64,000 bases of DNA from an uncultured Caryophanales bacterium (GTDB lineage Bacteria > Bacillota_I > Bacilli_A > RFN20 > CAG-826), in the NCBI GenBank assembly GCA_946624155.1, contig CAMORU010000001.1, positions 124,001 through 188,000 on the forward strand. Direction: 5' to 3'. The notes beneath the pieces were generated by a model. The model ran no database searches. It was not told the DNA's origin and worked only from the letters and a program-made list of their open reading frames with translations. The translations under genes were made by a program, and so were the position numbers. Below are positions 41,940-51,775 of this stretch, in pieces. Each line of letters begins with the position of its first letter. Positions within the stretch are counted from its first letter, which is position 1.

Positions 41940-43073
41940 ATTAAATTTAGCTTTTGTTTCAAGAATCATTTGTTCCATCTTTTCCATACATCTAGAAACG
42001 GAATGTTCTTTTGCAAAATCTTCATAACCATCGATTACTTTTTGTTGTTCTTCTGGATGGTCAATATAAAAGTCAATTACTCTTGCTAAGTCCTTTGGAT
42101 TTCTTTGCTTAAAAATACATTTTTTATCATCCACAAAATAACGAGTAGCACTCTTTTTAGAATCCGAAACAATTGTCACTTTTTGACAGGCTAAAGCTTC
42201 AATACAAGCAATGCCTTCAAGTTCAATTGTTGCAGGGTGAACATACAAATCTGAATAATTTAGAAGATTAACAATGTCCTCTCTTTTGAATTGTTTCATT
42301 ATGATCGGATTTGTTAAATTTTTCGCTAATTTTCGGTATTTTTTCTCTTTTAGACCTTGTCCTGCAAGAATAATTTGGATGTCTTTTTCGTGTTTGGAAT
42401 ACTTCATAGCTTTTATAAGAGTGTCTTGTGATTTTTCTCTTGCAAGTCTACCAACAGACGAAATGATGATTTTATCTCTAAATTCTACAGGTTTTTCTAC
42501 GTATTTTTTTACCATATCTGGGGTTACGCCATTAGAAATAACGTAACCAGGAGTTTTACGTTTTATGTTAGTTTCGAATACATTTCTAATAAATTCAGTA
42601 GGGTAATGAATCGCGTCACATTTTGAAAATGTTGTCTTGTAAATAACTTTATAGACAGCTTTGTTAACAAATTGAACTTCATTTAAACCAAAATACGAAG
42701 TTAAGTTTTCTGCTTGCATATGAAAACCACAACTTACTGGAATATGTCTTTCTTTTGCGAGTTTAATGACTTTATTACATAAATGGAAAGGAACAATTGC
42801 ATGAACATAGTCTGCATCTTTCATGCATTTTTTAATGATTTCATCATCTGCTTTTGCAAACTTGACACCAACTTTATCTATAAGGTGATCCAAAGGACCA
42901 AGACTCTTGGTTGGTACAACATAATATTTTTCTTCTTTATCTACTCCTTTTAGTGGAGACAAAATTCTAACTTCATAACCTTTTGAAGTAAGATGTCTTA
43001 CTAGATTCATCGTGGCAACATTGGTTCCATTTCCTTCCCCAACAAGAACATCACTAACTATAACAATTACCAT
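41937..43073 (-). CDS. GT4-family glycosyltransferase
   Basis: 378 residues with the GT-B layout: N-terminal GEGNGTNVATMNLVRHL (acceptor side), SVGRLAREKSQDTLIKA as the donor-domain start, and the E-x7-E motif in ELEGIACIEALACQ near 285. These features match retaining GT4 enzymes, including those that glucosylate diacylglycerol. With the HMGFHMQAE-type lipid-GT phrase (SCGFHMQAENLTSYF), a membrane glycolipid product is plausible, but the acceptor cannot be determined. Shine-Dalgarno AAGGAG lies before the ATG on the minus strand. Monocistronic. Confidence 0.88.
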   Translation of the reverse strand: MVIVIVSDVLVGEGNGTNVATMNLVRHLTSKGYEVRILSPLKGVDKEEKYYVVPTKSLGPLDHLIDKVGVKFAKADDEIIKKCMKDADYVHAIVPFHLCNKVIKLAKERHIPVSCGFHMQAENLTSYFGLNEVQFVNKAVYKVIYKTTFSKCDAIHYPTEFIRNVFETNIKRKTPGYVISNGVTPDMVKKYVEKPVEFRDKIIISSVGRLAREKSQDTLIKAMKYSKHEKDIQIILAGQGLKEKKYRKLAKNLTNPIIMKQFKREDIVNLLNYSDLYVHPATIELEGIACIEALACQKVTIVSDSKKSATRYFVDDKKCIFKQRNPKDLARVIDFYIDHPEEQQKVIDGYEDFAKEHSVSRCMEKMEQMILETKAKFN

Positions 43074-43161
43074 AACAACGACTCCTTAAGGTGCCTATCA
43101 ATTATATAAAAATATTAGTAAATGTAAAATTATAAATTTTATGTTAAAAAGTTTTACTTAT

Positions 43162-43213
43162 AGTTAGACATAACTAACTTTTTATTTTCTTTTTTGGATT
43201 GTAAGCATATAAT
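43162..43213 (+). promoter_or_regulatory. DtxR-type operator and -10 box before the HMA/ZIP genes
   Basis: AGTTAG-N6-CTAACT at 43162-43179 is the same palindrome found twice at the feo promoter. A perfect TATAAT at 43208-43213 ends 8 bases before the ATG at 43222; the -35 region is weak and lies just after the operator. This indicates metal-dependent repression of the HMA and ZIP genes. Confidence 0.65.
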
Positions 43214-43221
43214 GAGTGTAT

Positions 43222-43470
43222 ATGAATAAGTACGTAATTGGTCTTGATGGAATGAGATGTGGTGGATGTGAAGCTCATGTTCAAGACATCATAAGAAGAA
43301 ATTTCTCAATTAAAAAAGTAAAAGCTTCTCACTTAAATAATGAACTTGAAATAATTTGTGATCATGATTTAAGTGAAAAAGAACTTCATTTAATTCTTGA
43401 TCCTACAGGTTATAGGATTACTTCTTTTAATAAAGAAGAAGCCGTAAAGAAGTTATTCGGATGGAGATAA
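43222..43470 (+). CDS. HMA-domain metal-binding protein (metallochaperone-like)
   Basis: 82 residues from ATG 43222 (a GTG at 43216 is also in frame). The heavy-metal-associated domain motif GMRCGGCEAHV (GMxCxxC) binds soft metals or zinc. The rest follows the beta-alpha-beta pattern (KVKASHLNNELEIICDHDLS), with an LFGWR tail. The ZIP transporter gene begins one base after its stop. The pair sits under a DtxR-type operator. The chain is longer than CopZ and the copper link is not supported by neighbours; zinc, iron or manganese are as likely. Confidence 0.85.
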   Translation: MNKYVIGLDGMRCGGCEAHVQDIIRRNFSIKKVKASHLNNELEIICDHDLSEKELHLILDPTGYRITSFNKEEAVKKLFGWR

Positions 43471-43471
43471 T

Positions 43472-44266
43472 TTGAAGAATTATATCTATCCTTTAATTGG
43501 CATTCCTTTAATTTTTATATGTACAACTTTGGGTGCATTATTTGTTTTCTTCATTCGCAAGAAAGAAATATCTCCTAAATTAGGCAAAATCTTTACAGGA
43601 TTTGCCGCTGGCGTAATGTTTTCTGCTTCTTTCTTTTCGCTTATTAAACCAGCTCTTGAAAGTAACGTAAAATACATGCCAACTTGGCTTATAGTTTTAA
43701 TCTCAATTGTATTAGGTGCGGCCTTCTTATGGGGCATAGATAAACTTGTTCCGCACTTCCATAGTGCCGAAAAACAAGACGAAGGTTTACCTTCTAAGAA
43801 GATGAGCAAAACATCAAAGATGTTCCTCGCCGTTACAATCCATAATATTCCTGAAGGTTTATCAGTTGGAATTGCCTTTGGCGTTGCCTTATCTCAACCT
43901 CATAACGAAGCACTTTTAATTGGTGCTTTACTTCTTGCAATTGGTATTGGAATTCAAAATATTCCAGAAGGGGCTGTTGTTTCTTTACCAATTAAAAGTG
44001 AAACTGGTTCAAATAAGAAAGCATTCATGTTTGGAATGTTATCTGGTGCAGTAGAACCAATTGCCGCTGTTATTGGTTTATTTTTAGCAATGCAAATACA
44101 AGGAATTATGCCTTGGGCCTTAGCGTTTGCCGCTGGATGCATGATTTACGTTGTAGCAGAAGAAATGATTCCCGAAATGACTAGTGAAGGCCATGACCAT
44201 TATGGTGTTTGGTCATTTATTATTGGTTTTGTTATCATGCTTGCATTAGATTGCATTCAACTATAA
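43472..44266 (+). CDS. ZIP-family divalent metal transporter (ZupT/GufA-like)
   Basis: 264 residues, eight membrane helices. The two metal-binding helices carry HNIPEGLSVGIAFG and QNIPEGAVVSLPI, the ZIP hallmark; the second has Q in place of H, common in GufA-like members. A histidine-containing loop (HFHSAEKQDEG) lies between helices 3 and 4. Start is TTG 43472 with GGAG 5 bases upstream inside the HMA gene; no better ATG exists. ZIP proteins import zinc, iron or manganese. Coupled to the HMA gene and under a DtxR-type operator. Confidence 0.88.
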   Translation: MKNYIYPLIGIPLIFICTTLGALFVFFIRKKEISPKLGKIFTGFAAGVMFSASFFSLIKPALESNVKYMPTWLIVLISIVLGAAFLWGIDKLVPHFHSAEKQDEGLPSKKMSKTSKMFLAVTIHNIPEGLSVGIAFGVALSQPHNEALLIGALLLAIGIGIQNIPEGAVVSLPIKSETGSNKKAFMFGMLSGAVEPIAAVIGLFLAMQIQGIMPWALAFAAGCMIYVVAEEMIPEMTSEGHDHYGVWSFIIGFVIMLALDCIQL

Positions 44267-44301
44267 TTAGTAAATATATACACTTCTCTATTTTATAGAG
44301 T

Positions 44302-44307
44302 TATAAT
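44302..44307 (+). promoter_or_regulatory. -10 box of the leaderless surface-protein operon
   Basis: TATAAT ends 9 bases before the ATG at 44317, with no Shine-Dalgarno. A CTCTAT/ATAGAG hairpin (44286-44300) precedes it directly; it may end the ZIP transcript or be an operator. Confidence 0.5.
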
Positions 44308-44316
44308 TGTTTTAAT

Positions 44317-47136
44317 ATGAAAAGATGTTTTAAAAAATTACTATTAGCTGCTACTACTGTTTTTTTGTTGGCTGCATGCTCAAACGGCGCAAAGCCATCC
44401 TCTCCTGAAAAAGTTCCAGAAGTCAAAGATCCTGAATCAATTCTTAAGGATTTAGATTTTAAACCTATTGATCCTATTAATTATGACGATAAGGCATATT
44501 ATTACTCTGATCACATCAATAAGGTCGATCCTGAATTCGAACTACTTTTAACTGCTAATCCTGAATTGGAAAACAGTGAGAAAGTAGCGATAATTTCAAC
44601 AATAAATGAAAACGGTCTTGAAGATGACATTATTATTCAAAATAATTTTGATTGTGAAAGCATTGATTTAGATTATACTTACACCCCTGGAGAAACCGAA
44701 TGCAAAATTATTCCTGGAAACGGTCTTTATAGAAAAGGTTTAATTTATACCGCAGAATTAGCTAATCAAAATCTCTGTTTTAAAGGCAAAAGCCCAACTA
44801 TTAGAAAACTATATTTCGATATAGAAAGAGAAGATACTTTTGTTTATAAGCTTTCAAAAGATCTAAAGTATTTTGATGCTAGTAAAGTTTTAAAAGAAGC
44901 TGATCTTGATACAACCGATATTGCTGATCCAAATAGCGAAGAAGCAAAACAATGGTTTGAAAATACAACTTATGAGCTAATATACGCTACTGATGAATTT
45001 AAAAGTCTTAAAGAAGGCGATAACTTTGCTATTTGTCCATTTAAAGCAGGCAAACCAGCAATGGATCAAAAGAACTCTTATTATGGAAAATTCGTTAAAA
45101 ACGAAAAAGTAAGTAATGGTTATAAAGTCACTTACAAAAATGTTGATTTACATGAGATTTATAAAGACAAAAATGGCAATGAAGCTCTTGATATTTATCT
45201 AAACGAGCAAAAAGCAAAAGAATTTAGAGATGTCGCTCTTAGATTTGATAAGGAACAATTTAAAAAAGACTTAATTAATGACCGTTCAATTAATAGACTT
45301 GTTGACGCCTCGTTAATCGCTACAAAAAACCCAACTAATGCCACTAAGTACGATATTCTTACAGCAATTACTATTAATCCTACATTCTCTTGGGATGCTC
45401 CGAAATTTGTTTTCCAACTTGAAGCTGGAGTTAATATTCCAATTAATGAAGCAAAAACTTCCGCATTACAAATCACTATCACTTATCAATATATTTCGAC
45501 TCTTTCTACAGGAGCTTCGTACAAACTTAAGAAATTTTTAGGAATTCCTTATTGGCTTATCGTTCAGGGTGATGTTACCCAAGAAGTAGAACAAAGAGTT
45601 GGTTTTAGTATTGCCTTAATGAGAAACTTCACGCCTGATGAAAAAGACACTTCAGACATGAAGCAAATGGTTAAGGAAGCTTATAATAAGCTTGAAAATG
45701 ACCCAGCCTATTTCATGGTCAAAGATGACGATGAATATAGCACAACCGCAAACGATCGTCTTATTCCAATTGCAGCTTTAAATATTCCATTTGGTGGCAT
45801 TTTCTCATTCTTTGTTGAATTTGATATCCACTTGACGATGGATTTTAGAATTTTATTTGAATACAACTATTACAAAACCTATACCGAGCGCGTTTTAAGT
45901 TATTCATCAGATGATGGAGTTGAAAATACGTCGAACACTGAATCTGTTTCTGTTTCAGCCCACCAAATTGATTTATTGGGCCAACTTTCCTTTCAAATTG
46001 GTCTTCAAATTAGAGTTGGCTTATGTATTACAGGCCTTGAAAAAATATTTGGTTTCGGACTTATTTTTGAAGGTGGAGTTTATGTTGATTTAAAAGGAAT
46101 GGTAGGAATTACCTGGGGCGATAACCAGCAAACGCAATTTGTTGGCGGTGTAAATCTAGACATTGGTTTATATGGCGTAATATCGGCATATGCTGATATC
46201 TTATGCTGCCATCCGAAGTATGACTTCGCTAAAGGTAAGCTCCCATTCTTCGAATACACAAGACCATTTAGCATAATTGATCTAATGGGTCCAGATTCAA
46301 TTGATATAAACGAAAAGATTACTTATCTTGAGACTACTAATATATTAATGACAAAGGTTTTCTCAGTTGAGGAAATGAAAATTGCTGTCAAAGGATTTGC
46401 AGCTAATGATACTGTTGAAACAAAAATTCCCGGAGCAGATGAACCTCAACAAACAAAACCTCTCATAATTGAGGATGATTCTCCTTATTTAGAGATTGAT
46501 GAAGCTAATAACAACATTGTTGTTAGTGAGAATTGTCCTGCTGCATTTACTGCTCATATTACAATAACAGCAAATGATGAATTTACTTATTTACTTGATG
46601 ATGAACCGTTAAGTAAAGTTGTTACTGTAAATTATCATAGTAAAGATGCACACAAAGTATCTATTAAAGGTGCATCTAACACTATTGAAGTAGAAAAAGG
46701 AAAAACAATTCATCTTCCTCATTTAGTTTCGTTCCAAGGCAAGGGTGACAAGATGGAATCTAGCCTTGAATACGATGATACCTTTGGAATTAAAGAAGGC
46801 GAATTTGTTTATGATGCGACTTATTATGATTTTGTCTGTTTTACAGACGGAACAAATAATTATAACCCTGGAGATACGATAACTGTCGGTGATAACGACA
46901 TTGTTCTAACTCCTGTTGTTAAAGTAATTATTTATTACACTGCAACGTTCTATAACGGTAAAGGTCAAGTAATTTCTACAAGTAGAGTTAGAGAAAAAAC
47001 TGACGCGGTTGCTCCAAGTGAACAACAAATTATGCAAGGAATGGAAGGTTATACCTTCTATGGTTGGGATAGAACGTTTACTTATCTAACCGAAGACATT
47101 GATGTCTATGGCATTTACTATAAGGTGGAGGCATAA
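44317..47136 (+). CDS. Large surface lipoprotein with C-terminal InlB-type repeat
   Basis: 939 residues. Lipoprotein signal ending LAAC (cysteine at 21). No domain recognised in the first 700 residues: an N-terminal acidic part, then a long beta-rich region (about 350-660) with alternating hydrophobic residues and glycine (LSFQIGLQIRVGLCITG; GLIFEGGVYVDLKGMVG), reminiscent of a beta-solenoid or barrel. The last 70 residues form a Listeria-Bacteroides (InlB-B-like) repeat: YYTATFYNGKGQ ... GYTFYGWDRTF ... DVYGIYY. First gene of a three-gene operon whose products all carry such repeats. Likely a surface complex; role unknown. Confidence 0.78.
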   Translation: MKRCFKKLLLAATTVFLLAACSNGAKPSSPEKVPEVKDPESILKDLDFKPIDPINYDDKAYYYSDHINKVDPEFELLLTANPELENSEKVAIISTINENGLEDDIIIQNNFDCESIDLDYTYTPGETECKIIPGNGLYRKGLIYTAELANQNLCFKGKSPTIRKLYFDIEREDTFVYKLSKDLKYFDASKVLKEADLDTTDIADPNSEEAKQWFENTTYELIYATDEFKSLKEGDNFAICPFKAGKPAMDQKNSYYGKFVKNEKVSNGYKVTYKNVDLHEIYKDKNGNEALDIYLNEQKAKEFRDVALRFDKEQFKKDLINDRSINRLVDASLIATKNPTNATKYDILTAITINPTFSWDAPKFVFQLEAGVNIPINEAKTSALQITITYQYISTLSTGASYKLKKFLGIPYWLIVQGDVTQEVEQRVGFSIALMRNFTPDEKDTSDMKQMVKEAYNKLENDPAYFMVKDDDEYSTTANDRLIPIAALNIPFGGIFSFFVEFDIHLTMDFRILFEYNYYKTYTERVLSYSSDDGVENTSNTESVSVSAHQIDLLGQLSFQIGLQIRVGLCITGLEKIFGFGLIFEGGVYVDLKGMVGITWGDNQQTQFVGGVNLDIGLYGVISAYADILCCHPKYDFAKGKLPFFEYTRPFSIIDLMGPDSIDINEKITYLETTNILMTKVFSVEEMKIAVKGFAANDTVETKIPGADEPQQTKPLIIEDDSPYLEIDEANNNIVVSENCPAAFTAHITITANDEFTYLLDDEPLSKVVTVNYHSKDAHKVSIKGASNTIEVEKGKTIHLPHLVSFQGKGDKMESSLEYDDTFGIKEGEFVYDATYYDFVCFTDGTNNYNPGDTITVGDNDIVLTPVVKVIIYYTATFYNGKGQVISTSRVREKTDAVAPSEQQIMQGMEGYTFYGWDRTFTYLTEDIDVYGIYYKVEA

Positions 47137-47139
47137 AAA

Positions 47140-48525
47140 ATGAAGAAGTTTAAATTTTTAACCACCTTATTCGCCTCAATTATTTCAATGTCTGCTTTAG
47201 CAGGTTGTTCTACTCCTCCAACTCAAGAAGATATTGATGAAGCGATTGTTCAAATTATTCCATCTCCTGAAAGCATTCAAAGAGAAGGGGTTAATATCGA
47301 AAGTATTACTTTCGAAAATGTTCCAAGTGAAATCAAAATAGGTTATTTTGACACATACAATATTGAACTTAAAATTGTTTATAGTGACGCTTTTATTGAA
47401 CATTATCCATTAAAAATGGCTAATTTCCCTGATGGATTAAAACATGTCTTTAATGTTGTTGGTGAGCACACTGTAACAATTGCCTTTAGAGGACATGAAG
47501 TTTCATATGTCTTTAACGTTGTTGAAGGTATGAATATGTATCTTGTTAGATTCTATTCATATGATGGAAAAATAATTAGAAGATTTGAAGTTGATCCATC
47601 AGTTGGACATATTCCTGATGATCCACCTGATGGACCAGTAAGAGAAAACGATTCTTTATTTAACTATAACTTCATTAGTTGGGATCAAGTAATAACAAAA
47701 ACGACTGAAATTTATAAAAATATGGATATTTATCCATTATATAAGAAAATTCAGAAACGCTACGACGTTACAAAACAGGTTGTTCCAACAGTCGAAAATG
47801 GAAAAATGCACGTAATGCATTCTTCTCATGATGGCGCTAAGTATTATTTCGATGCCTTCATTTATATGGGACGAATTGATAGAGTTCCTTTACTTACTTC
47901 TACAATAAGTGAAGTAACTACTACTAACATTAATGGAGAAATGTATTTCGATAATTCAAAGACTCAAGAAGAACATACTTTAGCTATTATTTCCACAATT
48001 ATGAGCAAAGGAATGAATGTTGATACTTCAAATGCTAGCCAATATTTTACAACCATGAATTCCGCACCAGATGCTCCAGAATATAATACAAACACTGCTT
48101 TTGATATTACGATGAACACCGCAGGAGATACAAGTATCTTGTTTGATGGTGACATTGCTTACTCTGAAGTTTATAAAGGCAATTTAGCTGAGTTTGTTTC
48201 TTCTCATAGAGAAGATAATAAAACTTCTTACAACATCAATGTTGCAAGTGATATGGCTATTGGAAATTCATATTATAGAGCTGCTGTTGAAGCAAGTGTT
48301 GATGTAGTCGCACATGCTCAGTATTATTACAACTCAAGTAGTGATGTAAAAATTCAATTTATGTACTACAAATATTATTTCATGCTTAATTTGAATAATA
48401 CTTTTAAAGTTGCTGAATATTCAGCTGATAACAACTTTAATTCAACAGGCACAAGGTTATCTTACTCAATGAAAGATATTACAGATTTGCTTATTTATAT
48501 TGGAGAGGAGGCAAGAAAACAATGA
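47140..48525 (+). CDS. Surface lipoprotein with Big_3-like and InlB-type modules
   Basis: 461 residues. Lipoprotein signal ending LAGC (cysteine at 23). Residues 45-130 resemble a bacterial Ig-like (Big_3) unit (ENVPSEIKIGYFDTYNIELKIVYSDA). Residues 130-200 are an InlB-type repeat (MYLVRFYSYDGKIIRRFEVD ... FISWDQVITKTTEIYKNMDIYPLY). The C-terminal half is unfamiliar and may bind a partner. It starts 3 bases after the upstream stop and overlaps the next gene by 4 bases. Confidence 0.78.
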   Translation: MKKFKFLTTLFASIISMSALAGCSTPPTQEDIDEAIVQIIPSPESIQREGVNIESITFENVPSEIKIGYFDTYNIELKIVYSDAFIEHYPLKMANFPDGLKHVFNVVGEHTVTIAFRGHEVSYVFNVVEGMNMYLVRFYSYDGKIIRRFEVDPSVGHIPDDPPDGPVRENDSLFNYNFISWDQVITKTTEIYKNMDIYPLYKKIQKRYDVTKQVVPTVENGKMHVMHSSHDGAKYYFDAFIYMGRIDRVPLLTSTISEVTTTNINGEMYFDNSKTQEEHTLAIISTIMSKGMNVDTSNASQYFTTMNSAPDAPEYNTNTAFDITMNTAGDTSILFDGDIAYSEVYKGNLAEFVSSHREDNKTSYNINVASDMAIGNSYYRAAVEASVDVVAHAQYYYNSSSDVKIQFMYYKYYFMLNLNNTFKVAEYSADNNFNSTGTRLSYSMKDITDLLIYIGEEARKQ

Positions 48526-51395
48526 AAAAACGTAGTATTGGTATCCTCTCTATAGTAGGTGGGCTTGCTTTAGTTACTGGTTTAACTCTTGGATTAGTTT
48601 TCGGCATTAAAAAAAGTAACGAAGAAAAAGAAAATCTATATAAAATTGGTGTTAAACACCTAGTTGATAGAGAATTTAAAGAAGCTTGTGAAATTTTTGG
48701 TAGCCGAAAAATGTATCACTACAAAGACAGCGCCAAAAAATATAATTATGGCTTTAATTTACAAAGATATGAGCAACATGCTTATAACTATGAAAATCTT
48801 ATTGATTATGGAATGCAAGAAGATGGAAGCAAAGCTTTAGTTGATTTTAAAACTGATGGTGGCGAAGATATTCCTCGTAAAAAGATTAATAAAAAGCATA
48901 AAGGTAATTATATTACCGAAGTTCCTACTAAAACCCACTACGACTTCGTTTCTTGGGATCTAATTTTCGCAGGATATGAAAAAGAAAGCGACTCAATTCG
49001 TTATGTTTTAGAGTCCAATTATAAAGATCATCCTTATGAAATTGATTATGAACTTGATGGTGGAGTGTCTCTTGCAAAACTTCCAAAATCGTATTTTTAT
49101 AATCATGGAGATGTTCATATTCCTGATGTAGCAAAAGAAGGTTATAACTTCCTTGGATACGAAAGCGAACTTTATACCGATCCAACTAAAGATTTTCTTA
49201 TTCCAAATGGTACATTTGGCGATGTTAGTTTAACTGCAAAATATTCCCCTCTTACTTATCATATTTCCTTTAACACAGATGGAGGAACTCCAATTCCAGA
49301 TCCAATAGATGTTGTTTTTGGAAGTGATGTAAGTGAAACTTTTCCAACTCCTAGTAAAAATTATTACAATTTTGATTATTGGACATATAAAGGTGAACAA
49401 GTTGATTTAACTTGCTGGAGTATTGCAAAAGATGTCACATTAAAAGCTCATTATAGTAAAATTCAATTTTCAATTTCATATGAATTACATGGTGCAGATG
49501 GTTCAACTCTTCCATTAACTTATGGTTATGGAGATAGTTTCACAATTCCTTTTGTAGAAAAAGAAAATGCTGTATTTGTTGGTTGGAAAAAAGGAAGTGA
49601 TGAACCAAATCCTAATTATTCAATTAGTCCAAGTGATCATGGAGATATTTCTTTAGAAGCAATCTTTGTTGATGCAACATTTGAAGAAGGAAAATTATCA
49701 GATATTTCTGATAAAAGTATCAAAGAATTTATAATTCCTAGCTTTGCTAGTGATATGTCTAGTGAGATAGTTTATCAAATGCCTAACTTACTTAATATTT
49801 TTGTTGATAAGGCAAATAAAGTCTTTAGTGTAAAAGATAGACTACTCATTAAAGATGGTCATATTGCCTTTGCCTATCCAATCCCATACGCTCCTACAAA
49901 GATTACACTTATAGAAGCAATTAACGAAATTGGGGCAAATGCATTTAGAGGCACTGAAATTCAAGAAATTGAAGGATCTTCTTTAGTAATTAGTAAGATT
50001 GGTGCAGGTGCTTTCAAAGATTGTTCATCATTAAATAAAACTAATTTCGCTAACATAGATGAAGTTGGAAATGACGCATTTAATGGGACAGCAATCACAG
50101 AAGATTTCTTAACTGCAAATGCAAGTACTTTATCTCATATTCGAGATAGAGCATTTAAAGGAACTCAAATAAAAGAAGTTAATATTGGGGAAAAAGTTCA
50201 ACATGTTGGTGATGAAGCTTTCGCTAATTTAAGTGGTTTTAATACAGTTACTTTTAAGCCAAGTTTAGATTGTGAAATTGGTGAAAACATCTTTGATGGA
50301 TGCACAGGTATCACAACTTTAAATACAAATAGTAAATTTTTTACTAAATTGATGTCAAAAACCTTTGATGACCAACAATTAAAAACTATTAATTTGGAAG
50401 GCGGGACAAATATTGAAGCAAATGCTTGTGATGAGTATGAATCTTTAGAGCATCTTGATTTATCTTTAGCTACACTAAATCAAATTGGAAATGAAGCATT
50501 TAAAGGTGATACATCTCTTAAAGATGTTGCTTTACCAAATACGCTTAGACGTATTAAAGGAAGCGCATTTGAAAATTGTAAATTATTAGGAAGCGTTAAC
50601 TTCGAAAGCTTAGTTGATTTAATGTCAATTGAAGGTGGTGCATTTAAAAATACATCTCTTACAAGTTTAGATTTTACAAAGAACACTCATTTAACTATAG
50701 ATGATGGTGCATTCTCTTCTTGTAGTAAATTAACATCTATTTCATTAATTCATGGTCAAATTGTCACTAGAGTAGTGGATGTATTTGAATTATGCGGAAA
50801 AATTAATAATGTTACTTACTTAATTCCTGAAACAAGTGATGAAAAAGTTGAATTGCCAAATTCATTATTTGAAAACTTAAATAACGTCACTAATATTACG
50901 ATTGAATATCTTGGAGCAGAGAATAAAGAAATTACCTTTGGTAATGCTGGTTTTAAAAACTGCAGTTCACTTGAAAATATTACTATGACAAATTGCCATA
51001 TTACTTCAGTTCCAATTCATTGTTTTGAAGGATGTTCTTCACTTACTAATGCAAGTGGCGATTTATCTAATTTAGAAAGTTATGGAGATGGAGCATTTTT
51101 TGGTTGCTCAAATCTTTCACACATGTCATTTACTGGCACTACCTTAATTGGTTATGAAGCTTTCGCAGGATGCTATTCACTATGTGATAATGGTGCAATC
51201 CTTATTCCAAGAAAAGAAGATGATACTCCAATCAGAATTCGTGCTTCAGCATTTGCTGATATAACTGGTGAGATCAAGTTCGATTATAGTGAAAGCGAAG
51301 TCGATTTATATAAAGGTGCACCTGGAATTGGCTATCAAGGCTATTGGGAAAAATTTGACGAAGGCTTTAGTGGAACATTCACTTATTTAAGATAA
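48522..51395 (+). CDS. Membrane-anchored protein with InlB repeats and BspA-type leucine-rich repeats
   Basis: 957 residues. One N-terminal membrane helix (IGILSIVGGLALVTGLTLGLVFGI), without lipobox, anchors it. A short helical TPR-like segment follows (LVDREFKEACEIFG ... YKDSAKKYNYG). Four InlB-type repeats span about 95-390 (YEIDYELDGGVS..., YHISFNTDGGTP..., FSISYELHGADG...). Then come about 14 LRR_5/BspA-type repeats (IGANAFRGTEIQEI, VGDEAFANLSGFNTV, IGNEAFKGDTSLKDVALP), and a GYEAFAGCYSL end. BspA-like LRR proteins bind host or bacterial surface ligands. ATGA overlap with the upstream gene shows translational coupling. Confidence 0.85.
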   Translation: MKKRSIGILSIVGGLALVTGLTLGLVFGIKKSNEEKENLYKIGVKHLVDREFKEACEIFGSRKMYHYKDSAKKYNYGFNLQRYEQHAYNYENLIDYGMQEDGSKALVDFKTDGGEDIPRKKINKKHKGNYITEVPTKTHYDFVSWDLIFAGYEKESDSIRYVLESNYKDHPYEIDYELDGGVSLAKLPKSYFYNHGDVHIPDVAKEGYNFLGYESELYTDPTKDFLIPNGTFGDVSLTAKYSPLTYHISFNTDGGTPIPDPIDVVFGSDVSETFPTPSKNYYNFDYWTYKGEQVDLTCWSIAKDVTLKAHYSKIQFSISYELHGADGSTLPLTYGYGDSFTIPFVEKENAVFVGWKKGSDEPNPNYSISPSDHGDISLEAIFVDATFEEGKLSDISDKSIKEFIIPSFASDMSSEIVYQMPNLLNIFVDKANKVFSVKDRLLIKDGHIAFAYPIPYAPTKITLIEAINEIGANAFRGTEIQEIEGSSLVISKIGAGAFKDCSSLNKTNFANIDEVGNDAFNGTAITEDFLTANASTLSHIRDRAFKGTQIKEVNIGEKVQHVGDEAFANLSGFNTVTFKPSLDCEIGENIFDGCTGITTLNTNSKFFTKLMSKTFDDQQLKTINLEGGTNIEANACDEYESLEHLDLSLATLNQIGNEAFKGDTSLKDVALPNTLRRIKGSAFENCKLLGSVNFESLVDLMSIEGGAFKNTSLTSLDFTKNTHLTIDDGAFSSCSKLTSISLIHGQIVTRVVDVFELCGKINNVTYLIPETSDEKVELPNSLFENLNNVTNITIEYLGAENKEITFGNAGFKNCSSLENITMTNCHITSVPIHCFEGCSSLTNASGDLSNLESYGDGAFFGCSNLSHMSFTGTTLIGYEAFAGCYSLCDNGAILIPRKEDDTPIRIRASAFADITGEIKFDYSESEVDLYKGAPGIGYQGYWEKFDEGFSGTFTYLR

Positions 51396-51417
51396 CTATT
51401 CACTTATTAGGTGCAAA

Positions 51418-51441
51418 AAAGGAAGGCTATGCCTTCCTTTA
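51418..51441. terminator. Bidirectional terminator
   Basis: A 10-bp perfect stem (AAAGGAAGGC with GCCTTCCTTT) around TAT, with A and T runs, between the surface-protein operon and the convergent STAS gene. Confidence 0.88.
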
Positions 51442-51460
51442 AAATCATAGAAATCGTAAA

Positions 51461-51760
51461 TTAAATAATTGTTAAAATGTCAGTGAAACAAGTTAATGCA
51501 AAAGTTTCTAAAACATCTTTACAAACATGGCTGACAACCATTTTTCCTTTGACTAAATCCATCATCTTTTGAGCGACTAAAATTGATCTAAGTCCAGCAG
51601 AGGAAACATAGTCTACTTTTTCTAAATCAAGTTCTAGTTCTTTTACATCTTTTAGATTTGATTGAAAAAATTCATTTAAAGCTGGTGAAGTGGTGGTGTC
51701 GATTTTTCCTTCGATATACACTACAAGTTTATTTCCGTCACGTTTTTCTTTGATTGTCAT
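51461..51760 (-). CDS. STAS-domain anti-sigma factor antagonist (RsbV/SpoIIAA-like)
   Basis: 99 residues from ATG 51760, which follows GGAGG by 7 bases on the minus strand. STAS landmarks: GKIDTTTSPALNEF (domain start), LELDLEKVDYVSSAGLRSIL with the phosphorylatable serine pair, and the final ALTCFTDILTI. In partner switching the unphosphorylated form releases the anti-sigma factor's client. Encoded downstream of its likely kinase (51776) and phosphatase (52176). Confidence 0.9.
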   Translation of the reverse strand: MTIKEKRDGNKLVVYIEGKIDTTTSPALNEFFQSNLKDVKELELDLEKVDYVSSAGLRSILVAQKMMDLVKGKMVVSHVCKDVLETFALTCFTDILTII

Positions 51761-51775
51761 ATTTAATTCCTCCAA

